Shown here: positions 27,001 through 36,439 of the stretch, piece after piece
Position numbering within the stretch: position 1 is the first letter of the stretch
How the letters are laid out: each line of letters opens with the position of its first letter
Source of the DNA: Granulicella paludicola
GTDB taxonomy: Bacteria; Acidobacteriota; Terriglobia; Terriglobales; Acidobacteriaceae
Assembly (NCBI RefSeq): GCF_025685545.1
Contig: NZ_JAGSYC010000024.1
Span: 248,001-312,000, forward strand
Length of the DNA: 64,000 bases
Reading direction: 5' to 3'
The notes under the pieces: model-generated
What the model saw: the letters and a program-made list of their open reading frames with translations, nothing else
Told to the model about the DNA's origin: nothing
Databases searched by the model: none
Made by a program: the position numbers and the translations under genes

Positions 27001-30000
27001 GTCCTCTGAGATATTCTGGCGTGCCAACTCGGCTATCAGTACGGAAGGCGAGACGGCGGACAGCTCCGCATCTTTGCGCGCTCTGGTCAGCGTGGCAAGC
27101 GCCAGATCCGCGTGTCCAGCTCGCGTGTAGATGCGCGCGTATATGGCAGCACCGAGTTGAGGCTCAGGATAAACAGAGACGGAGGGTGGCGTAAGCAGGT
27201 CAGAGCCTGCGACAGCCGCCCCTTGATCGGCGAAGGTTCGGGCCTCTGCAAGCATGTTCCATTGATTTAATTTCGCGGCAACGATGAAGAGGTCGGCGGC
27301 GCTGCGCGTGTGTCCGTCGAGGTACGCGGCTTGTAGAGCTTTTACGGCATCGGCATGACGATTTTGGCGCGCGCGCAATTCGGCGAGACGCACCATCCAT
27401 GCGGGGTCGTGATAGCTGAGGACGTAGAGGCGCTCGAAGTCCGCAGCGGCGTGGTCCAATTCGGAAGGGTTGGATTGACTTAGCTGCAGGGCGATCTCGG
27501 CGTGGGCTGAGTAGAGATCGATACGGTCCTTGCGAATGTTGATCGCAAGCGCGTAGGCGGCTTCGGCTGCGGGGAGATCGCCGAAGGTGGCTTGTGCGCG
27601 AGCCAGGAGGATCATGAAACGGGAGTCACGCGGCGACTGCTTGATGGTGGTATTGAGGAAGTCGATGAGCTGTGACTGACGGTTGTGTTGCAAGGCGTAG
27701 AGTGCCGCTTCCTGTTCAAGACCGGAGTCTTCAGGGAATGCAGAGAGCAACGCGATGTATTGATCGGTGGCACCTTCGAAGTCGTTGAGGCGGCCGAGCG
27801 CGGGGATGAGTCCGCGTCGAAGCAGAGCGATGTTCTGTTTGCGCGCCTCTGCAGTCACGCCCGGTGTTTTATGCGCGGCATCGAGTTGGGCGAGATAGAA
27901 CTGTTTGAGCCCCTGATCGTCGTGAGCACGCGCGTAGCTGGTGGCGATGACATCGAGTACGCGCGCATCGTATGGAGTGCTGGCGAGCAAACCCAGGGCG
28001 AGCGAACGTGCCTGCGCGGTATCGTTGGCTTCGTTGGCATGCACGGCGGCTTCGAGCGTGAAGTCGCGGGCGAGTGTGAGGGTAGCGAGCTTCGCAGCTC
28101 CGAGCAGGGTGGCGATGGCTCGGCTTTGCTGGTTCGTACGCGTATAGAAGTCGGTGGTCGCGCGCACGACTCCGAGGATGCGCGGGTTGGCTGCATGGAC
28201 AATCTCGATGATGCGACCGGAGGCAGCCATGTCGTTGTGAGATTCGAGGGAGCGCGCGAGCGTGTACTGAAGCTGCATTTTCTGCACGGGGTCAGGCGTT
28301 AGCTGGACTTCCTTGGTGAGCGCGCGCTCGTAGACAGCGGTCAAGTTTCGCCCCTGTGCAAGCACGCCGATGGCAGCGGCCTCGTCAAGTGTAGATGTGT
28401 GACCGAGAGCCTGGTCGAAGAGGCTACTGAGCTGTGGTCCTAACTCTGGCTCATGATGCTGTGCGGCGAGGACGTCAGCGCGGAGCGTGAGCGCGGCGGT
28501 GTTCGAGGGGTTATCGGCAACGGCCTTCGCCGTCGCCGCATCTACACTTCCGCGAGTCGAAGTGCGAGTCGCCAGTTGAATCAGACGTGCGTGCGATTCC
28601 TCGGAGCCGAAAAAGCTTTGTGCGGCAGAGCGGAGGTTACTGTCGGCAGCATCGGATGGAGGTTTGAGCCAAGCCTCGACTGTTCCGAAACCTGAATCGA
28701 AGTGTTGATTGATTTCAATGGGGTGGATGAAGGCGTTGGTGTACTCGTTGATCGCAGCCGCGAGGTTATGACGATTCTCTTCGATGGCTCCCGCCTCATA
28801 GCCGAAGAGGCTCGGTGCATGGAAACGTGCGCGTGCTGTGGTGACGTCGTTGAGCGCAGCATCGAACTGGAAATAATCCCAAAAGATGGTGGAGCTAGTG
28901 AGAAAACCTTGCGTGGAGCCGGGATGAAGTTCGGGAATGCGATGCCAGAAAGGCGCGGCGGCCGCGAGATCCTCTCCTCCATTGCTGGTGGCTTCGGCGT
29001 AGAGATCGCCAAGCGTGGCGAGGCGATCGGGGCTATCGGGGGTAAATGACAGAAGGTTCTTCTCCAGCGTGACGGCACGTGACGTAGAGGAGGTCGTGGG
29101 GTCGAGATAGGCCTGAGAGCGATACAGCGAGATGGCGCGGTCGCCGATGTCAGCGTCACCGGGATAGAGATCAGCGACAGAGCTGAGGAGAGGTGTGGCC
29201 TGCTCGAAGTGCGAGGTGAAGATATAGAGCTCGGCAAGTTCGCGAAGCGCGGCTGGGTTGTTTCTCGCTGCTTCGGTTGGATGGAGGGCTTCCAGCTGCG
29301 AGAGTTCAGTCTGAAGTTTGCCGGTGCGGCTGAGATACGTGACGAACTCGTCGCGCAGCTCAGTGGATGTCCACCACTGATTACGCAGGAGCGATTCATA
29401 CGCAGCGTTGTCGCGCGTGACTGGGGCCTGATAGGCGGTCAGAAGGTTTCGTGTGAAGACGAGGTCGTGAGGGAATCGCTTGGCTGCGTAGAGATTCAGT
29501 TGGAAAGCGAGTTGCGGCCCGATGGGCTCCGCAGTGTTTACGTTTGCGAAGAACGCGTCGAGGTCAGTGCCGGAGAAGATGTCCGTGACCTTTCTTGTGA
29601 GGGAGGCGAAGTCTTCTCGTTTGCGCTCGCGAAGGTACGCGCGAGCGAGCTTGTCATAGAGTCCAGTTTGCTGGAACTTCGCGATGGCCTGCTGATAGAC
29701 CCGTTCCTGCTCGGCAGAAAGATTGTTCTGCTGCATTAAGTTGGCTAGCCGTTCATACAGGAGCGGGTCATTTGGATTGTGATCAAGCTGCGTTCGCAGG
29801 ACTGCAAGTGCCCGTGGGAGCTGTCCGGTGGATGCGAGGCGACCAAGATAGCGGTCGAGCACAGCAGCGTATGCCGCGCCTTCAGGAAGAGACTTGCGAG
29901 ACGGCAACTCGGCCAGAGGTTGCGCCTGGATCGTGCGCGAAGCACCAGCGTTAGCGTCGACAGATTCAGGGTCCTGCACGCCTATGGTGACGTCGATCGA

Positions 30001-31701
30001 TCCAGGCACGGATTGAGTCGGAGGCGTGGTTGAGGAGGACGTGAGAGGAAGCCCGTGGGTCTTTGCCGCGAGATCGTTCAACTGCGATTCGTAGAGCGAG
30101 AACTCGTCCTCGGTATCATTCTCTCGTGCGTAGGCGTCGGCCATGAGCATGACTACATCCTGACGCTCGGCCATCGATGAAAACGCAGCGAGGTATGTCT
30201 TGCCCTGCGATAAAACGAGGTTGGGCTCGCCATACTGCGCGATCGCTTGCACCAGTTTCGCGTGAAGGGCTGCACGTTGAGGAGCATTGGGGAAACGTTG
30301 ATCCAGTTGTGCCAATAGCTCGGCTGCTTTAGAGCGATGGAAGTAACTTTGAGCCTTGGCATTCTCGGCGCGGTACTCGCTGGCGGGATCCTCGCCGTTG
30401 AGCCACAGTGAAAGAATGCCGTTCCAATAGCCGGGGCCTTGATCGAGCGTAGCAATGTCTTTATAGAGCGTAAGGTTTTGTGCACCGATAGCCAGCGGCT
30501 GATCGGGTGCGTCGAGCAGTACCTCGATAAGACCCGCCAGGCCAACCTGCGCCGCTGGCTCGCCGTCAGGAAGGTTTCCTGCTGTCGACGCGAGAGCATA
30601 GTCGTAGCGCGCTGTTTCAGAGTAGCTGTGAACCAGGCTGCTGAGCTTGGCAAGGGTATCGAGATCGACGGCCGTCCAGGTGCCGTGGCGAGCATCACGG
30701 TCGATGCGAAAGGTCTCGACGGCCTGCTGTGCGTCATCGGTGCGTCCGGCCTGCTGCTCATAGTAGAAGATGCGAGCGAGTGCATTCAGGGCTTCCGGCC
30801 CATCAAAATGAGTCGCAAGTCTTTCTCGCGCTGCGGCTAGGAATGCACGTTGCTGATGCGTCTGTTCGAGCAGAGCGAAATAGGATTGCACAAGCTCAGC
30901 AGGCCAAAGCGGCTGGAACGACGTGTCGTATAGCGCGAGCGCCGCTGCGGCGTTGTTGCGGCGCAATCCCAATAGAGCGCGGGCGCGCATGGGAAAGATG
31001 TTGTCAGTCGGGAACTGGCGCTCGTAGCGCGCGATTAGAGTAGATGCGCCATTCCAATCCTTCTCGTCCAGCTGAAAGCGTATATCCGCCGCGTACACGG
31101 CAGGTTGATCCGGGTAACGCGCGAGGAAAGTGTCGAAGGTGGAGGCGGTTTGTGTTGCAGGGAGATTCTGCCGATAGATGGTTCCGAGGATTCGCTCGAA
31201 GGCTTTCCAGGAACGTTGATCGCCGGGCTTGAGATACTCCTCAGAGGCAACGGGCGGAGCAGTTGCTACTTCGGTCAGCGTGGCTATTTCTTGTACGCTC
31301 ATTAAGCGACGTTCGTAGAAGTCTGCCAGCTCGAGCCGCGCTGCGATGGGGTCGTGAGCGTGAGTTACATTGAGCTTCCAGTCGGCCTCAGCAGCATTGG
31401 AGTTGAGGGCCTGTTCCTCGGCGCGCGCCTTCAGTTCGTACAACTCGGCCTCGTCCGGGTGTGCGCTGATCTGTTGCGCGAGCTCGGACTGTGCTTCTTT
31501 CGGAGGCCGAGGGTAAGTTATCTTCGCGGCAGGAAGTTGCATCACGCGATAGAGTGCGGACTCGATTGTGGATGCACCGACGATGTGCTGCATCCATGGT
31601 GGCAGCGTGGCGTCGGCTTTGGCGCCCGCAAAGACTGTGCAGAGGACTGCCGAACCGATGGCGAATCGGCGCACTCGGCTTGTTGCATCAGGGGATGACA
31701 T
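24040..31701 (-). CDS. giant exported TPR-repeat protein (~2,553 residues)
   Basis: A very long protein built almost entirely of helical repeats of TPR/TPR-like type. A clear canonical unit near residue 1900 contains YLELARTYIDLGHIDSAI and YNHALEIEPANAAI. An N-terminal Sec signal (VRRFAIGSAVLCTVFAGAKA) is visible. The start at 31701 is chosen because AGGAGG lies eight bases before it; a frame from 31740 adds 13 residues without such a site. It overlaps the end of the VIT/VWA gene by 14 bases. The expected fold is a long periplasmic superhelix acting as a scaffold. No catalytic motif was seen. Superficially BcsC-like TPR arrays exist in polysaccharide export, but no synthase or porin gene is next to it. 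Confidence 0.8.
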   Translation of the reverse strand: MSSPDATSRVRRFAIGSAVLCTVFAGAKADATLPPWMQHIVGASTIESALYRVMQLPAAKITYPRPPKEAQSELAQQISAHPDEAELYELKARAEEQALNSNAAEADWKLNVTHAHDPIAARLELADFYERRLMSVQEIATLTEVATAPPVASEEYLKPGDQRSWKAFERILGTIYRQNLPATQTASTFDTFLARYPDQPAVYAADIRFQLDEKDWNGASTLIARYERQFPTDNIFPMRARALLGLRRNNAAAALALYDTSFQPLWPAELVQSYFALLEQTHQQRAFLAAARERLATHFDGPEALNALARIFYYEQQAGRTDDAQQAVETFRIDRDARHGTWTAVDLDTLAKLSSLVHSYSETARYDYALASTAGNLPDGEPAAQVGLAGLIEVLLDAPDQPLAIGAQNLTLYKDIATLDQGPGYWNGILSLWLNGEDPASEYRAENAKAQSYFHRSKAAELLAQLDQRFPNAPQRAALHAKLVQAIAQYGEPNLVLSQGKTYLAAFSSMAERQDVVMLMADAYARENDTEDEFSLYESQLNDLAAKTHGLPLTSSSTTPPTQSVPGSIDVTIGVQDPESVDANAGASRTIQAQPLAELPSRKSLPEGAAYAAVLDRYLGRLASTGQLPRALAVLRTQLDHNPNDPLLYERLANLMQQNNLSAEQERVYQQAIAKFQQTGLYDKLARAYLRERKREDFASLTRKVTDIFSGTDLDAFFANVNTAEPIGPQLAFQLNLYAAKRFPHDLVFTRNLLTAYQAPVTRDNAAYESLLRNQWWTSTELRDEFVTYLSRTGKLQTELSQLEALHPTEAARNNPAALRELAELYIFTSHFEQATPLLSSVADLYPGDADIGDRAISLYRSQAYLDPTTSSTSRAVTLEKNLLSFTPDSPDRLATLGDLYAEATSNGGEDLAAAAPFWHRIPELHPGSTQGFLTSSTIFWDYFQFDAALNDVTTARARFHAPSLFGYEAGAIEENRHNLAAAINEYTNAFIHPIEINQHFDSGFGTVEAWLKPPSDAADSNLRSAAQSFFGSEESHARLIQLATRTSTRGSVDAATAKAVADNPSNTAALTLRADVLAAQHHEPELGPQLSSLFDQALGHTSTLDEAAAIGVLAQGRNLTAVYERALTKEVQLTPDPVQKMQLQYTLARSLESHNDMAASGRIIEIVHAANPRILGVVRATTDFYTRTNQQSRAIATLLGAAKLATLTLARDFTLEAAVHANEANDTAQARSLALGLLASTPYDARVLDVIATSYARAHDDQGLKQFYLAQLDAAHKTPGVTAEARKQNIALLRRGLIPALGRLNDFEGATDQYIALLSAFPEDSGLEQEAALYALQHNRQSQLIDFLNTTIKQSPRDSRFMILLARAQATFGDLPAAEAAYALAINIRKDRIDLYSAHAEIALQLSQSNPSELDHAAADFERLYVLSYHDPAWMVRLAELRARQNRHADAVKALQAAYLDGHTRSAADLFIVAAKLNQWNMLAEARTFADQGAAVAGSDLLTPPSVSVYPEPQLGAAIYARIYTRAGHADLALATLTRARKDAELSAVSPSVLIAELARQNISEDEAADFRKNFVKQHREAAERNLRVAVIALGQAVQTYYTPEQKQTFATLLDALHEPAKPGANPELALQVATASGLVDREAAWRKQRLITGNLARADFQSYVALQSHRLQFDDLGSTLEAYSLRLHPKLRLPVQTQAAQAYRDAGDIVNETRLDRSLVLGNVTQLRERLFSLLLHHSTDALLAVAANKDTGLADAALNYAVAHGTEAQALAAVTRRGQTLEPVWTPASASLVHTYFAGPSTSPAALNDFDNALDTETTIAARLVAPADPKQQLTGDLFFYYASRFGIYLATASNGNGPHRDAEDLLSAELEGSPQAAQPYLELARTYIDLGHIDSAIAEYNHALEIEPANAAIEDELATNLVQANRREEALLHWHNALSILSAMQQHAEYPESWFTSLESVTRHLGQMHLISTVQPALSGIVALYLAKNGTYRSNEILKALYQASDSQGTGIQHIFTVTNSAADTEEVLRDLEGASWLGDESAEQLLLHLLQLERTHPQNASSSENPLLHNQLKLIDLYVAHNQIAKAQSLFDTLADKDSSSAAIDRVVLATRSGHLPALLDIWRSNPDSAPKEALDSALHELLTATQSYKPEPAAILPLQEFVFNYKRQNDSLTSTDFLALALLRLDTADLPGALTLLHQLTLFRDDNAGSATSAFNQEQTDEATLNPSDPADAAASLLEKNDHPAEAVPFLQSLVSSTPWNAAYRLRLAKALLASNAREQALATLIGIARDATAPYDLRAQAAAAISPLTSQATDLGSKELHLLARHTTKEAARQPYFFQARIAIATMSSTSAADRSLLLREAIAIQPIGYASDHARIDLLILPSGSAASPSTLAVFDSIQGGVSNTNSSLPAEDRDATPVPDETRAPSYVANSESSGDVPLVAATFPSFIETLDLPTRLRVALVVASAHQRDGDIEQALAYTELALKLTKDAPPPDLLQRRDELKTQVLLTLRNRLRQPDLHESLGQPNQVRPRLTAATLHQETPR

Positions 31702-34072
31702 CGAGCGATACCTCCTGACTGCCGAGGTTGTGGGCAACATCTTCCGCTGTAACCGTAAGGGTGTAGCGACCTATAGCTAGATCAGAGGGTACAGAGAGGA
31801 CGCCCGTGTTAGTTTGAGCGCGCGCATTCCAATGCAGGCTGGCTGGTGCGATGCCTTCCATGTGCGCTGTGAGGTTGCGCGTTGAAGCAGAGGCTGAGGC
31901 GCGGATTTCGATGGACTCACCGCGATGCACGCTGCTGCGCGGCAGCTGGACCTTCACTGTGGGAGGTGTGCTGGCGATGACGAAGGTCTTGGCTTCGGTG
32001 TAGGTGTTACCGTGTGTGTCGCGAAGGACCAGCCGCACGTTGTAAGTGCCGTCTTTCATCTCGGGTGGAGCGAGGAAGCGGGTCTCCCAGAGGCGATTGG
32101 CGCTGTCGCCTGGGGCCTTCAAGTCTTCGCTGGAGAGATGACGAAGCGGCTTGATGAGGCCGAAAGGGAAGATCGCAATGACAGAGTCGATGGCTACATC
32201 GGTACGGACGCGAAGGACAGGATCGCCGGGACGAATCACACGCGGGCGCAGCAATGAGCGCGGCACGGCCAGAAAGCTGGTGTAGGGTGTTACGAACTTG
32301 TAGCGACGCGAGAGTCGAATGATCTCATCGATGGCAGCCGCGGATTCGCCTTCGCTGTCGATCTCCGCGAGCAGCGCATTGACACGGGCCTGCGCCCACA
32401 GCCGAGGCAGTTGAGGATGAGAGAGATCTGTCTCGGGCAGTGCGATCTGCGCGGATGCGGTGACGGGTGCGCCATCGCGTGTGGCTCTTACCGTGAAGCC
32501 AACAGGCTTTGAGGCCGGACGATACTGGCCGACCCATTGGGCGAGAGAGCCGGGATAGACAGCGTCATCGAGTGGGTAGATCAGTGAGGTCTCTGCGGCG
32601 TTGATTGGATTGAGCGTAACGCCGGTGAGGGGATTGCGCGTGAGCTTCGAGGCCCAGGACTGCAGGTGAACATCGACGGGTTCGGTCGAGAGCACTGCTT
32701 CAAGAAAGCCGCCGTTTTGGGCGAGCTTGCGAAGGAGTGATGTATTGGCGTCGTCACCGACAGCGAAGACATCGGTCTGCGGTGAGTGTGGCGATTGTTT
32801 CCAGAGTGCGGTGTAGCGCGCGGCGATTTTGCTGTCCAGGACAGTCTCTCCGCGGTCGGAGCCACCGTCGGTAAAGAGGGCTATGGATGTGCCCGCTTGC
32901 GTCGATTGCTTGAGAGCTGCAGTAAGTGCTTTGAGTAGGTCGGTTCCACCGCGCAGTCTGCTGGAGCGGACAAACTCAAGCGCGTCGTGGATCGAGTCTG
33001 CTGTGGCTGCGAACGGCTCCGGCTTATAGAGCGTGACATCCTGATTGAAGAGGATGACGTTGAAGCGATCGCCGGGATGCAGCGTGCGCAGTGTGGTTTC
33101 GAAGGCGGCGTAGCTTCGCTCCAGCTTGTCCCACTGCATGGACAGAGAGTTATCGAATAGCAGGATGACGGTGCGTGGCTGCGAGGTGGTGTCTTTGCTG
33201 CCGGGGTCGGCGACCAACAACTGCGCCTTGAAGAAGCCTGGTTCCGGGGCAGTTGGATGCTTAGTTGCAACGGGTTCGCTGTTGCCTGGCAGTGGCTGGT
33301 GGGGATCGCGATGGGTGATGACCTCCAGCGTGTCGGCAGATGTGTGCGATAGAAGCCAGTTTGCCGAGAAGTCTTCATCGAGCGACAGGTTGGTCGCGCT
33401 GAAGGTGGCCTCGATGGTGTGAGGATCGTTCGTGTTGAGTGCCAGCGGATAGAGCTTCGAGGGAGCGGTGAAGGCCTCAAAACCATGGGCTGAGTGCAGG
33501 GTGTAGCGAAGCGAGAACGTATGAACTGCCTGCTGCTCCCCGGCATCCGGTTTTAGAGACAGAAAGAAGGCCTGCTTGAAGTTGGAGGTCGATAAACGCT
33601 GATGGTAATCGATCTCCAGTCGTTTGGTGCCATACGCAGGAATGGGTACGATCTTGGCTGTAAACAGAGAACTTTCCTGCGGGTTGCTGTCGTCGCGCTC
33701 GCTGGCTTCGAGCAGGCCGGGATCGATGGCCTGCATCCGCGCCTCGTCGTAGACCTGCTCGGCTCGCTTGCGTTCGAGGATGACGGCAGGGATGCGCACC
33801 GGGCCATCCCAGACCGCGAAGTCGGAGACTGTCGAGCCGCTCGGGAGGGCGAAGCGATAAGTCCCTTCCTGCACCTTGTCGGTGTGGTTGCTGAAGATCT
33901 GGACGATCGAAACATGAGCATCGCCGTTATCGATCGTGACGTTCACGCGCATCTCTTCGAGCGACAGGATGGAGGGATCGGGTGACTGCTTATCTGCAGG
34001 GATAAGCGTACCTGTCGCTGCGTGACCAGCCATGCAGAGGAACAAAAGCAGCGCGAACATTGCGGTCTTCAT
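31688..34072 (-). CDS. exported VIT and von Willebrand factor A domain protein
   Basis: A 794-residue secreted protein. A signal peptide (MFALLLFLCMAGHA) is followed by a VIT domain (about residues 30-160; MRVNVTIDNGDAHV, GTYRFALPSGSTVSDFAVWDG) and a VWA domain with an intact MIDAS metal site, DNSLS at 307-311. A C-terminal Ig-like region (about 640-790) precedes the end. VIT+VWA pairs occur in inter-alpha-trypsin-inhibitor heavy chains and in many bacterial surface proteins, where the VWA domain mediates metal-dependent protein binding. The ATG overlaps the upstream propeller gene stop (ATGA), and its end overlaps the TPR gene start. A partner could be the TPR superhelix; that is inference. 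Confidence 0.82.
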   Translation of the reverse strand: MKTAMFALLLFLCMAGHAATGTLIPADKQSPDPSILSLEEMRVNVTIDNGDAHVSIVQIFSNHTDKVQEGTYRFALPSGSTVSDFAVWDGPVRIPAVILERKRAEQVYDEARMQAIDPGLLEASERDDSNPQESSLFTAKIVPIPAYGTKRLEIDYHQRLSTSNFKQAFFLSLKPDAGEQQAVHTFSLRYTLHSAHGFEAFTAPSKLYPLALNTNDPHTIEATFSATNLSLDEDFSANWLLSHTSADTLEVITHRDPHQPLPGNSEPVATKHPTAPEPGFFKAQLLVADPGSKDTTSQPRTVILLFDNSLSMQWDKLERSYAAFETTLRTLHPGDRFNVILFNQDVTLYKPEPFAATADSIHDALEFVRSSRLRGGTDLLKALTAALKQSTQAGTSIALFTDGGSDRGETVLDSKIAARYTALWKQSPHSPQTDVFAVGDDANTSLLRKLAQNGGFLEAVLSTEPVDVHLQSWASKLTRNPLTGVTLNPINAAETSLIYPLDDAVYPGSLAQWVGQYRPASKPVGFTVRATRDGAPVTASAQIALPETDLSHPQLPRLWAQARVNALLAEIDSEGESAAAIDEIIRLSRRYKFVTPYTSFLAVPRSLLRPRVIRPGDPVLRVRTDVAIDSVIAIFPFGLIKPLRHLSSEDLKAPGDSANRLWETRFLAPPEMKDGTYNVRLVLRDTHGNTYTEAKTFVIASTPPTVKVQLPRSSVHRGESIEIRASASASTRNLTAHMEGIAPASLHWNARAQTNTGVLSVPSDLAIGRYTLTVTAEDVAHNLGSQEVSLDVIP

Positions 34073-36081
34073 GGCAGGTTGGCCTCCGCCATACGGACGA
34101 GACCATTTTCTGTGCCGATGTAGACCTGTCCGTCGCGGGCTGCGAAGGCTGTCACGTTGAGTGAGGGCAAGCCCGCGTTGATGGCGCTCCAGCGACCAGT
34201 TGTATTGGAGTACACCAGCATTCCGTGACCCAGTGTGCCTGCGTAGAGGTGCGTTGCGGTGGCAAAGAGCGCGTTGGGATTGATCACCAGATTCCTTGGA
34301 GTGTTGGCAGGGAGTTCAATGGAAGAAAAATGGTCCTGGCTGTCGAGCGTGGTGAGACCCGCGCCGTAGGTGCCGACGAGAAACTTGTGGTCGGGCAGCG
34401 GAAGCAGCGCGGTTATCCAGTTATGCTTCAGTGCCGAATTGCTGACGGTAAGGTTGCGCTGGATCTTGCCCCCGTTGAGGATGGAGAGTCCGCCGAGCGT
34501 TCCTGCGAGAAGCTGCCCGGAGGAGGCCAGAGCGTAGACGTGGTTGTTGACTAGTCCCTGGAAGGCGTACAGACTCTCGGCACCTGCGGGTCCGAGGAAG
34601 GTGATGCCTGCTGGTGTTGCGAGCACCGTACCTGAGTTGGTAAACGCTACGTCGGTGACGTGGTCGGAGATGAGACCATCGCGCCGCATCAGCGTCTGTC
34701 GAGGAGTTCCATGGCTGTCGAAGAGGACGAGTCCGTCCGCTGTCGCGGCGGCTATGGTCTGGCGCGCAGGATCGAGAGCGAGGCGGTTGATACAGAAGAG
34801 GTGATCGTCTTCAAGGTGACGGATCGAGCCCTTTGAACTCAGCAGGTCGATACCGTGATCGAAGTAGCCGATATATAGAGTGCCGTCGGGAGCGAAGGCC
34901 AGAGCGGAGATGTTGCGGTCGGTCAATGCTGGCGAGGTCGCAGTCAGCGCTATCGTCCAGCCATTGTCTGAATTGCGGAGGAGTTGACCGTCGGAGAGCG
35001 CATAGAGCGAACCCGGTGCTGCAAGTAAGGCGTCGATTCGTTGCGGGACAGTTGCTGCAGAACCGAGAGAGAGCGAGATATTGTGGAGGTGCGGTCGATT
35101 GTCGAGCGGGATCGGCTGGATGCCTTGATCGAGAGTGCCGATGAAAAGCTGCTGGTCGTCGACTGCAAGAGTGTGGCTGAATAGGCCTTTGCCCAATGTG
35201 CGCAGCGCTCGGACAGGCTGCGCCGATAGGTCGAGCTCGGCGGTGCCTACGGGTGTTCCCACGAAAGAGTGCAGCGATTTTGGTGAGAGGACGATGGATT
35301 CGATCTCGTTATCGGGCAAACCGCTGGCAGTTGTGATCTGCTCGACCGTGCCCGCATGGCTGTAGAAAACGCCGGCGTTGCGGGTGCCGATGAGGAACGA
35401 AGAGGCGTCGATGGCAGCGAGGGCAGTAATCTGCAAGGATGACGGATTGATGGCAGGCAGAGAGAAGCGCAGCGGTACGAGAGAGTTTCCGTTATAGAGC
35501 AGAACCCCGTGGTTTCGTGTGCCGAGGAGCAGATCTCCAGTGGGTAGAGCGGCTATGGAGGTGAGATCGCGAGCTTCAGGGTTATCGGGCAGCAGTTGAC
35601 GAAGCGTTGGCGCGCCGTCTGCGTTTGTTTCCAGCAGAAGCAGGCCTGCTCCGCTGGTGGCGAAGAGGAGTTGAGGCCCGCTGGTTCCGCGCAGATGACC
35701 GCTGGCGGCATTGACGATGGGCGAGACTGGAAGTTCGAAGCCGGTGCGCAATGCGAGCCTAGAAGTTCCATCCGCAGCGACGATAGAGAGACCTGTCGGT
35801 CCAGTGAGATACAGATTGCCTGCAAGGAAAGCGCCGCTGGTGTAATGCGGCTGCGAGCCCAGAAGCTCAGAGGTCGCGTTTGATGTGTGTTGCGTGTCGA
35901 GCGTGCGAAGCGTGAAGGCGAGTTTATCTTGGCTGGAGATGGTTTGTGACGCTCGCGTGAGCGCGCGGTGAACGCGAAATACGACTGCTCCAGCGAAGAC
36001 GAGGATCAAGACGAGAGGAATGGCCACAAGCCAGAGGCGCTTGGCCTTTGCGTCTCCGCCAGCGGCGTGCGGGTAGTTCAT
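34069..36081 (-). CDS. membrane-anchored beta-propeller protein (Reg_prop/WD-like repeats)
   Basis: A 670-residue protein with one N-terminal transmembrane segment (LWLVAIPLVLILVFAGAVVF, about residues 16-36) and a long extracytoplasmic region of repeated four-stranded blades. Recurrent units such as ALPTGDLLLGTRNHGVLLYN, AIDASSFLIGTRNAGVFY and PDGTLYIGYFDHGIDLL are characteristic of two-component-regulator propellers. No histidine kinase or DNA-binding domain follows, so it is a sensor-like ectodomain without output. It is first in the four-gene operon, and the next gene starts inside its stop codon. It may anchor the VIT/VWA and TPR partners at the inner membrane. Confidence 0.78.
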   Translation of the reverse strand: MNYPHAAGGDAKAKRLWLVAIPLVLILVFAGAVVFRVHRALTRASQTISSQDKLAFTLRTLDTQHTSNATSELLGSQPHYTSGAFLAGNLYLTGPTGLSIVAADGTSRLALRTGFELPVSPIVNAASGHLRGTSGPQLLFATSGAGLLLLETNADGAPTLRQLLPDNPEARDLTSIAALPTGDLLLGTRNHGVLLYNGNSLVPLRFSLPAINPSSLQITALAAIDASSFLIGTRNAGVFYSHAGTVEQITTASGLPDNEIESIVLSPKSLHSFVGTPVGTAELDLSAQPVRALRTLGKGLFSHTLAVDDQQLFIGTLDQGIQPIPLDNRPHLHNISLSLGSAATVPQRIDALLAAPGSLYALSDGQLLRNSDNGWTIALTATSPALTDRNISALAFAPDGTLYIGYFDHGIDLLSSKGSIRHLEDDHLFCINRLALDPARQTIAAATADGLVLFDSHGTPRQTLMRRDGLISDHVTDVAFTNSGTVLATPAGITFLGPAGAESLYAFQGLVNNHVYALASSGQLLAGTLGGLSILNGGKIQRNLTVSNSALKHNWITALLPLPDHKFLVGTYGAGLTTLDSQDHFSSIELPANTPRNLVINPNALFATATHLYAGTLGHGMLVYSNTTGRWSAINAGLPSLNVTAFAARDGQVYIGTENGLVRMAEANLP

Positions 36082-36201
36082 TGCGACTGCATTCCCCCAT
36101 CTCGCACCGAAGTCGGTGATGAAGATGACGAAAGCTTAGCACGGTCTTAGCGACAGAAATTAACTCTTGCGAGCAATCTGAGCGATAGCCGAAGTTGCGG
36201 T

Positions 36202-36366
36202 CTATCGAAGAGCAAGATATAGGAAGAACCCGATAAAAACTGCGGCGACACCGCCCACGAGCACGCTGATGTAGATGGCTGCCTGACGCTCTTTGCCCGG
36301 CTTCGGACGCGTGATGCCGACGCTCCAGATGAAACCTTCGCTGACGATATCCGTAACCTTTGTCAT
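36202..36366 (-). CDS. small single-span membrane protein, unknown function
   Basis: A 54-residue protein: a soluble N-terminus (MTKVTDIVSEGFIW, with an Arg/Lys-rich TRPKPGKERQ) and a C-terminal transmembrane helix (IYISVLVGGVAAVFIGFFLYL). AGGAGG lies six bases before the ATG at 36366, whereas the upstream ATG at 36372 abuts the ribosome-binding site, so the shorter form is preferred. It is divergent from the AraC gene and lies 120 bases upstream of the propeller operon on the same strand. I do not recognise the family. Confidence 0.6.
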   Translation of the reverse strand: MTKVTDIVSEGFIWSVGITRPKPGKERQAAIYISVLVGGVAAVFIGFFLYLALR

Positions 36367-36439
36367 CCTCATCCTCCTGTCACCTCTATTCAAGAATGAA
36401 GGTGGGCGCATCTTTGGATATGCAAATCCTGCGGTAAAA

